64,000 nucleotides of DNA, from positions 52,563,365 to 52,627,364 of the forward strand of contig CM042090.1 of assembly GCA_023512835.1 (NCBI GenBank), read 5' to 3'. This document shows positions 56,100-64,000 of the stretch, piece by piece. Under the pieces are notes generated by a model. The model did not search any database. It was not told the origin of the DNA and saw only the letters and a program-made list of their open reading frames with translations. Position numbers and translations under genes: made by a program. Every line of letters begins with the position of its first letter. Within the stretch, counting starts at the first letter, position 1. Source of the stretch: Taxillus chinensis. Its lineage: Eukaryota; Streptophyta; Magnoliopsida; Santalales; Loranthaceae.

Positions 56100-57267
56100 T
56101 GTTGGATCAAACCCAGAATTTGGATAATGCTGATAAAGCTTTGTGTAATTTGATCTGAAATCTTTTGTGTTTATTTGATCATTGCAGAAGATATGTTACT
56201 AATCCAGAAATGCACTCGTGAGAGCAAAGCTAAGGACAGGATAAATAATCCTGATCCGAACAAGAGTGAGTGTCGTCAAACACTTGGTAAATAACCAAGT
56301 AACAAATACATACGGAATAAGGAACATTCGTACGGACTAAGGACTTAAAGGATAAGTGCGGAGTAAGGACACCAGATGCGGAGTAAGGAATCCGGATTTA
56401 TTACTCGCCCGGAGTAAGGAACTTACATACGGAGTAAGGAACTTACATGCGGAGTAAGGAACTTACATGCGGAGTAAGGAACTTACATGCGGAGTAAGGA
56501 ACTTACATACGGAGTAAGGAACTTACATACGGAGTAAGGAACTTACATGCGGAGTAAGGAACTTACATACGGAGTAAGGAACTTACATACGGAGTAAGGA
56601 ATTTACATGCGGAGTAAGCAACCACTGACACGGAGTAAGGTTCCGAGCTTCATTAGCTACGGAGTAAGGAAAATTACACCGGACCAAGAAGATACTGCTT
56701 CAACTAAACTACATTTAAAGTTATCAGCTCGTGATGTCCCGATGTAAGACGAATTTATTGAGAACCTGAAGAATCTTACACGTGGATCATCCGGATATGT
56801 GGACACAACCTTAATTGTATCTGGGAACTCAAAAAGACATTTATACTCTTCAAATCCAAGATCTTGAGCTCCACAATCCGCAGCAGTCAAGGCAGAGAGA
56901 TTACCGAGGGATAGTTAGTGCTGAACGCATTTCGGAACTACAAGTTCCAAGGTTGTCTCTTAGGAATGTTTTGTATAAATATTCATACTTGTACATTAAG
57001 AAAAAAAAAGAGGTTTTTCCATCTTTGGAGATAGAAGTTGGCTAGTGTGTGAGTTCATCTGTAAACAGAGTGTAAGAGAGTCTTGCTTCTATTTTGTTGT
57101 ATTCATCTCGTGATAATAGAACAAAATACTTCCACTATCTGGTTATCTTCCGCAGTGATTCTATCACTTAAACTAGATAAGTGTTTATGTCTTAAGAGAA
57201 AGGAAAGAGTTTGAGTAAGAGCCTATTCACCCCCCCCCCCCCCCCTTTAGGCTCCAAGGGACCATCA
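56100..57267 (+). repeat. 5' LTR of Copia element H
   Basis: The 1168-bp LTR runs from TGTTGGATCAAACCC to GGGACCATCA. It has an expanded 20-bp tandem array (56411-56610), a TATA box at 56974-56981 and a 16-base C run at 57230-57245 near its 3' end. It lacks part of the motif-rich region seen in A and C. Confidence 0.93.
56411..56610 (+). repeat. 20-bp tandem array in the H LTR, ten units
   Basis: Ten units of GGAGTAAGGAACTTACATAC follow each other without spacers; the last base pair of variation is mainly CATAC versus CATGC, and the tenth unit has ATTTACATGC. An eleventh partial unit (GGAGTAAGCA) follows. A and C have two or three units at this place. Confidence 0.97.
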
Positions 57268-57269
57268 AG

Positions 57270-57281
57270 TGGTATCAAAGC
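57270..57281 (+). other. Primer binding site of element H
   Basis: TGGTATCAAAGC starts two bases after the LTR, as in A and C. Confidence 0.8.
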
Positions 57282-57328
57282 AAGTTCTACTTTGTTCTAA
57301 GTAGAGATCCCACTCTTTCAATCTCGAA

Positions 57329-59627
57329 ATGGTGAAGAAAGCGAGTATGCTATTCAACACTGGCCTTAACTCCGGAGGTGCACAGGAGCCCATCCCGAAT
57401 CGAAGCAACGGTGAAAATGTCGACCCACCTCAACCTGCTGCTACCGCCGCTTCTCAACCACGGAGTTCTGGTTTTACTTTAACGAAACCGCCTAAATTCA
57501 CACCTGAGCTTTTCTCCCAGTGGAAAGCTCGCATGAAGATGTTTATGGTATGCCATGATCATCTTATGTGGCCATGTCTTCATCAGGAGATTCCAATTCC
57601 GATGACTATCGGAGAACATGGAGTTAGGAGGCCAAAGACAGATCTTGAACTCACCAACGATGAAAGAGCCTGGCAAGGCGCTAGTGAAAAGGCTCTGGCT
57701 TATGTTACATCGTCTTTGGATTTAGAGGCTTTCATGAGACGTCCAGGGCTGCACGACAGCAAAAGGCGTCCTGGGACAAACCGACAATCCTCTATGAGGG
57801 GAGTCAGTCCTAGATGCAGAATGTGATCCGCACTCTCGGACGTAACTTTGAGAGTTTTAATCATAAACCGGGCGAATCACTTGAAAGCATCTATCGGAGA
57901 TTCGGCAAGCTCATTCTTGAGCCGAAGATCGTCAATGAGCACTATTCTCAATCCCGGATCAATGACAAGTTCTTTCGCTCCTTGCCGGATCGCTACTACT
58001 CCAAACAACTCCGGATGTAATCGACAAAAAGCGCAGGTATGTTCCCCTTGAAGAAGCGTATGGAGAGCTGTGGACTCACGAAGTCAGGTTTAAGTACTCT
58101 GACAGGGATGAGAAAATAGCTCGGAAAGAAAAGGGGGTAGCTCTCAAAGCTACAGAATGTCTAAACATACTGAGGAATGATGATACGGACGTATCCGACA
58201 ATTCCGATTCGACGAGGAGGAGGAGATAGCCCTTCTTGTCAAATCCTTTGAACGATTCCTACGGAAAAGCGGAAAAGGGTTCGAAGACGCTCATCATCAT
58301 CGTTCCAAAGGAAGGAGCGACCGGAGTCCAGTTCCCAGGAATGTTTCAACTGTGGGAAAACCGGTCACTGGGCCAAGGAATGCAGGTCCAAAACAAAAGT
58401 GGCCGAGAAAAGTGACAAGGTAACTCCTCGCCGCTCCACCTCAAATAACAGCAAGAGCAAGAGGAAGGCACTCGTGACAAAATACATGAGTGGCTCGGAA
58501 GAAGAGGAGGAATCCTCGGATGATGAGCCGACTACTAAGCCAAACGTCTGCCTCATGGCAAATACTGAGGTACCTTCTATCTCTGAGCTCCTGAGTAAAT
58601 TAGAATCTCTTACTACTGCATGTGATCATGAAAAGAATGAGAGACTAATAATTACTCAAATGTACAAAGATATGGAAAGTCAGAATAAACGTCTTGAATT
58701 TACTATTAATAGACTTGAAAAGGACATCACTGACTTCAAAGGAAAAGAAGCTTGGTATCATGATCTAAGAGCTGAAAATCATTTGTTAAATACCAATCTC
58801 TCAGGCCTAAAAGTTATAGTAAAAAGACTCGAAAATGAACTGGAACAGGAAAAGGAAATAAAACGCAAGTGGCTAAAATCCGGGGAAATAGCCTCTACCT
58901 TTAGGACTGATCCTGACGACATCCGAGTCAAACCTGGCCTAGGTTCCGAACCATCAACTTCCATAGCTCAAGCTACTGAGTGTCCTCCGGATTTCACTCC
59001 TAAACTAACCAACTTATATCCTGTTAGCACATCTAAACCGTTGGATGGTTTCATTTCAGGTGGCACCATAGTTTATGACGCGTGGAGCAGGCGTCACCGC
59101 ACTTCCCGAACCAAGAACACCCGTAACTAAAGATGAAGGGAAGGCTGCTGCAGATTAAAGCCAAAATCGTAGCACCCAAAAAGAAAGACAAGGCTAAGGT
59201 TGACGCATTTAGGGCCAAGAGCGCGTCACCCAAACGCAATGGATTAGGCCACAGGGAACAGTAGAAAATCGTAAAATCTAAGAGACCTGTATCCCCTGTT
59301 TGTACTTCACATTATAGTGTCTGTTCCATCTGTAGGGAAATGGGTCATTATCACTATGAATGTCGGAGTCTATCCGATAGCTGGCTTTGTAATCAATTTC
59401 AATCCAATAAAGATCGGTTTTATAAAAGGGGTTCTTCGAGCAAAACAAAATCTACATCTAAAAGGAGTGTCTCTCCCAAGAAAACCCAAATAAAAGAAGT
59501 AATTGAAACTAACAAGTTAATGTCAACTTGGAAAGCTAAGAGTCCTAGCAAAATCAAATCCGTAAATGTTGACAATCTCGCTGCTCTCTCTAACCGCCTG
59601 AAACAAGTTTGGGCACCAAAAGTGTAA
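57329..59627 (+). pseudogene. gag: gag of Copia element H, broken by small indels
   Basis: The ATG at 57329 starts MVKKASMLFNTGLNSGG. The capsid part (FTLTKPPKFTPELFSQWKAR) is followed by frame breaks at about 57730-57820, 58020, 58215 and 59080-59260. The first knuckle (CFNCGKTGHWAKEC) is near 58346-58390. The coiled-coil-like middle is open from 58399 to 59130. The second knuckle (CSICREMGHYHYEC) lies near 59320-59365, and the frame ends at KQVWAPKV and TAA at 59625-59627. Confidence 0.9.
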
Positions 59628-62600
59628 CCGTTGTCTTTCAGGAGCATCTCCGGAATGCATTGCCGAATCATTTGAAGTTAAAGATCAATAAAAGCAAGTG
59701 GATCCTTGATAGTGGATGCTCCGGACATATGACGGGTGATCGGACTCGCTTGTAGAAGTTAATGATAAACAAGGTCCATCCGTTTCATATGGCGACAACA
59801 ACAAAGGTAAGACGTCGGGTATGGCACTTTAACTAACGGCCGTGTATCAATCACTAAAGTTGCACTAGTCGAAGGTTTAAAGCATAATTTGCTAAGTGTC
59901 GTAATCTATGTGACAAAGGATTTCTTGTTTCCTTTTTGTCCAACACCATGTAAGAAGAGAAAACTTATCCTGGAGATGTTAAGTTATCCGGATCAAGAGA
60001 TGGGGACATACACTCGGTGGTCTTAAGAAATAATTCTTCGACCTGTATGCTTCCTCACGAAAGCATCGAGATGAAGATAGTTGGCTATGGCACAAGCAAT
60101 GCGCACATTTAAACTTTAAGACTTTGTCTAAATTAGCGTCACTTGATCTTGTCACCTGGTCTACCCAAACTCAAGTTCTCCAGAGACTCTCTCTGTCGAG
60201 AATGCCAACTTGGTAAACCAGACCAAACACGGCTTTAAGAGCAAATCGGTTAACTCAATAATCGCTCCTCTACAACTTCTTCATATGGACCTCTGTGGTC
60301 CTATATCTGCTTCCATTCTCTAGTAGGTGCGAGATATACCCTTGTGGTTATCGATGATTTCACCGAGATACACATGGGTGATGTTCCTGAAATCAAAGGA
60401 TCAAACTTTTGAGCATCTTGTAGATCTCTTCAACTGGATAAGCAACTCACAAGGATCGAGCATTAAATGCATCGGGAGTGATCATGGTACGAATTTGATT
60501 TTTCGAAATGAGATCATATTGTTCCGAACAGGGCATACAAGCATGACTTCTCTGCTCCCCAGAACCCCACAACAAAATGGGGTAGCCGAGCGCAAGAATC
60601 GTACTTTAGTTGAAGCTGGTAGATCCATGTTAGCGAGGGGCAACGCTTCCTCTCGTCTATGGGTCAAGTTGTGTCCATCGCTTGCTATGTTCGAAACAGA
60701 ACTCTAATAAATAAATCTACCATGAAGGCACCCTATGAGATGTGGAGAGGACGAAAACCTTCAATTTCACATTTCGAGCTTTTGGGTGTACTTGCTATAT
60801 CTTGATCAATGGCAAAGAGACCCGGAATAAATTTGAACCAAAATTTGATGATGGGATTTTTGTCGGGTACTCACTACATAGCAAGGCTTATCGGGTCTTC
60901 AATAGAAAACTTTTTAAAGTTGAAGAATCTATCCATGTGACCTTTGATGAAGCTAATCTCGATTGGTCAAAAGTCGGTTCTTCAAATTCCAATATGCAGG
61001 TCATGGACAACAACGTCGATTACTCGAAGTTTATGAATAGTCCTGTTACATATCCTGACCAACCACGTGGCATCAGCGAAACACAACGAAACTTTATGGA
61101 TGATGCTACGGAGGACTCTGACTCCGGACTACCATTTAGCTCCGGACATACTCCTACGGATACACAAAATTCCGGAGCACCTTCAAGTCCGTCCGGACTA
61201 GTTAACACTGGAAGAAAACAGTGTTGAAGAACCAACTAGTTCATCCGTACCTCTCAATACGGAAACATCTAGTCCATGAAGCTCAACCAGTCGATACAAT
61301 TGAACCACCCAACTGGAAGAGCTTCAAATTGTTCAAGATCAACCAACTCATGCACGAATTATAGATGGACCCGAAACCATCCCTCGGATCAAGTGATTGG
61401 TGATCCTACCTGTTGGTGTAAGAACAAGAGCAGCCACCTCCAACATGAGTCTTTACTCATGTTTTCTATCTCAAATAGAACCAAAGGTGGTAGATGAAGC
61501 TCTTCAAGATTCGAATTGGATAGAAGCCATGCAAGAAGAGCTGAATCAATTCAGGAGAAATAATGTGTGGACCTTAGTACCAAGGCCTAAGTCTTAGCAA
61601 GTCATTGGCGTTAAATGGGTGTTCCGGAACAAGCTTGATATGGATGGAATAGTAATCCGGAACAAAGCCAGACTGGTAGACAAAGGATATCGTCAAGAAG
61701 AAGGAATAGATTATGATGAAACTTTTGCTCCGGTCGCAAGACTTGAGGCAATCCGAATGTTTCTGGCGTATGCTTCATATGAAAACTTCATAGTTTATCA
61801 AATGGACGTCAAGAGCGCATTCCTGAATGGAGACCTTCAAGAGGAGGTGTATGTTGAACAACCTCCCGGCTTCATTGAACCTAAGGCAGGACATCTTGTC
61901 TACAAACTTCAGAAAGCTCTATATGGTTTGAAGCAAGCTCCAAGAGCCTGGTACGACACACTGTCAGAATTCCTACTTGCTCATAACTTCCAAAAAGGAA
62001 AGATAGACACCACCCTATTTCTACGAAAAGAGAAGGGACACACTCTGATTGTACAAATATACGTGGATGATATCATTTTCGGATCAACAAATCTGGAGCT
62101 TTGTGAAGAGTTTGCTAAGTTGATGGCAGGCAAGTTTGAAATGAGCATGATGGGAGAACTGTCCTACTTCCTTGGAATAGAAGTCAAACAATTAAAGGAA
62201 GGAATCTTCATTAATCAGGCTAAGTACTCTCGCGATCTTATTAAGAAATTTGGTATGGAAGGTTCATCTCCCGTCAAAACTCCCATGCTTGTCAGTGCCA
62301 AGTTAGATCCGGATGTGGATGGCATATCAGTAAATGTGACTGACTACAGAGGGATGATCGGATCCTTGCTGTATCTTACAGCAAGTCACCCAGATATTAT
62401 GTTTGCAACTTGCATCTGTGCACGATACCAGGCGAATCCCAAAGAGTCACATATGCTTCATGTTAAACGGATATTAAGGTATCTCAAGGGAACGATGAAT
62501 TTGGGACTCTGGTACCCAAAGGAGTCCAACTTCACCTTATCCGGGTACTCTGATGCCGACTTCGCTGGATGTCGCATTGACAGGAAAAGCACAAGCGGTA

Positions 62601-63008
62601 CGTGTCAGTTTCTAGGAAATAGATTGATCTCATGGTTCAGTAAGAAGCAGAATTCCGTATCAACCTCTACCGCAGAGGCGGAATATATAGCTGCCGGAAG
62701 TTATTCAGCCACGGCTACTTTGGATGCAAAGTCAACTTACTGACTACGGATTCGACATGTCCTCTATTCCACTTTATTGTGACAACACTAGTGCAATTGC
62801 CATCAGCAACAATCCTGTCATGCATCCTAAGACGAAGCACATTGAGGTCAGGTATCACTTCATACGCGATCATGTTCTCAAAAAGCATATTTCACTGGAA
62901 CATGTTGCCACTGAAGATCAATTAGCAGACATACTTACAAAGCCCCTACCTGATGCAAGGTTTTCTGAACTACTCTTCCGATTAGGTATGCTCGACTTCT
63001 CTGCATAA
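59594..63008 (+). pseudogene. pol: pol of Copia element H (protease, integrase, RT, RNase H)
   Basis: The pol frame overlaps the gag end by 34 nt in the -1 frame, as in C. The protease motif DSGCSGHMTG (about 59709-59740) is followed by many frameshifts through integrase (59750-61430), though RSDHGT-, GVAERKNRTL- and ISHFRAFGCTCY-type stretches can be followed. From 61619 the RT is open ([27 protein letters not shown] near 62060) and continues to 62743. RNase H ends in RLGMLDFSA at 63008 after one frame change near 62700-62725. A TAG near 61595 precedes the RT. Confidence 0.92.
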
Positions 63009-64000
63009 CTTCACATTTGAATTACCCAATAATATATTTACTCTCAGACCATGCATTGTATGTTTACTGAAAGTAGTAGAAACTTACTGACTGCATTGCT
63101 GATCATACTTACTGTTTAACGGTTTCATGTTTCTGATATTAATCTCAACCTCATAGTGGGAGGATGCTTGCGTTTCCCGACTGAAGTCGTTTAAAGCTAA
63201 CATAATTACAGTTTATATGATTTACCTCTTTCGGGTTCATGATCTTAACTTCCATTAATCACCACATAACAAAAGCATGTTCATTTAGATTACTCTATTA
63301 ACATGCATAGTTGAAGAAGTGAAATGGGCTAGCTTGGACTGCTTGGTGGATGAATACTCAATCGCAGTCTACTCAGCTTCTGAAGTATAGTTTTCTAATA
63401 AGATAGACAGTGCTGAACTTCTACAAATCGGAATGGTCAACCGAGAGGATTGCACAATCTACGAGGGAGAAAATACTTTATCTATTATTTAATAATACCC
63501 CACGTATATGTCTCATGACCTCTTTCCTGACTGTCTATCTGAGGGGGAGCTTTTCATTGAGAGGATTAAATGATCTACGGGGGAGCAGCAATGAACCCCT
63601 AATATGTCTCGGATTCTCCCTCCTCTAAACTTTTACTTCCGGGATCCGACTGGACATGCTGTTTTGAATCGAGAAAAGTGGCATGTTTGGATGTATTTTC
63701 CTTCTTTAACCATGCATTTTAATCGACTAATCATCTGCCTTCTTTTGACATGTGTTCGCTCTATCATTGTTCACTCATGAATCCTAATATGGCCAAATCA
63801 TATGCTTTTTAATTAATCTTAGCTACGTTGTTCAGCAAGACGGTTTCGCTATGTTGACCTATATGAACCTGTGTATTGCTATCTGACATATGCCCTGATT
63901 CAGTAATATTGATCACTTTCACGTTGCATACGTCTACTACATACTTGGTTCGGATTATGTTGTTTCTCACTGATTATCATCTCTAATCCGTACTAATCCT
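63009..64000 (+). other. Post-pol spacer of element H
   Basis: The region is collinear with 20886-21905 in C and has no gene. GGGGGAG motifs are at 63543-63549 and 63579-63585; a third at about 63460 has decayed to GAGGGAG. By analogy ORF3 should begin roughly 0.7 kb beyond the window. Confidence 0.8.

Larger units (their letters stand above)
56100..64000 (+). mobile_element. Copia element H (Sirevirus-like), plus, cut by the window end
   Basis: H has a 5' LTR, primer site, gag, pol and the start of the post-pol spacer; ORF3 and the 3' LTR lie outside the window. It belongs to the A/B/C family and interrupts G; GTTGA before 56100 is the probable left target duplication. Coding is broken in gag and in the first half of pol by many small indels, whereas 61619-62743 (RT and most of RNase H) is open. 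Confidence 0.93.

Noticed and set aside
56411..56610. CRISPR-like regular array
   Set aside because: The units are contiguous with no unique spacers, lie in an LTR of a plant retrotransposon, and no cas gene is present; it is a minisatellite.

Overview
This window is plant nuclear heterochromatin made of nested LTR retrotransposons. I see no host gene, no rRNA or tRNA gene, and no bacterial feature. The source is an angiosperm: the Ty1/Copia pol is Sirevirus-like, the Ty3/Gypsy element is a chromovirus with Tekay/Del-type features, both use an initiator-Met-tRNA-like primer site, and there is an 8-bp-TSD hAT-type MITE. I cannot name the species; a eudicot is my guess.

Layout, with letters assigned here. 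D (Gypsy, minus strand) is the oldest visible layer: 33583-35357, 35999-36207 and 47757-51710. Inserted in it are B (Copia, plus; 11537-13831 and 26756-33582), a 641-bp MITE (35358-35998), E (Gypsy of the same family as D, minus; 36208-47756) and G (a probably non-autonomous LTR element, plus; 51711-56099). B is interrupted by A (Copia, minus; window start to 11536) and by C (Copia, plus; 13832-26755, TSD ATATC). A solo LTR F (44648-46479, same family as the G LTR, TSD TTGAT) lies in the 5' LTR of E. H (Copia, plus; 56100 to window end) lies in G. A, B, C and H are one Copia family with LTRs of about 1.2-1.4 kb.

The most notable content is in the Copia family. Between pol and the 3' LTR, A, B and C each carry a third ORF of about 910 codons. 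It has an N-terminal domain resembling the 'putative plant transposon protein' family, a long Pro/Ala/Ser-rich linker with a basic KRSRF motif, and a C-terminal Ulp1-like (C48) cysteine protease. This ORF3 lies downstream of a 1.7-kb non-coding spacer. The spacer holds a cluster of GGGGGAG polypurine motifs and ends in what looks like a private promoter: a TATA-like box 122 bp before the ATG in both B and C, a telo-box (CCCTAAACC), and a CT-rich leader. It looks like a host or transposon gene captured with its promoter.

Every coding region seen is damaged by stops, frameshifts or deletions, so none of these copies looks autonomous. D and E share the same pol lesions, which implies spread of an already defective lineage. 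H carries a dense set of small indels concentrated at CAG/CTG sites between about 57.7 and 61.4 kb, which looks more like a methylation-linked base-calling problem than evolution.
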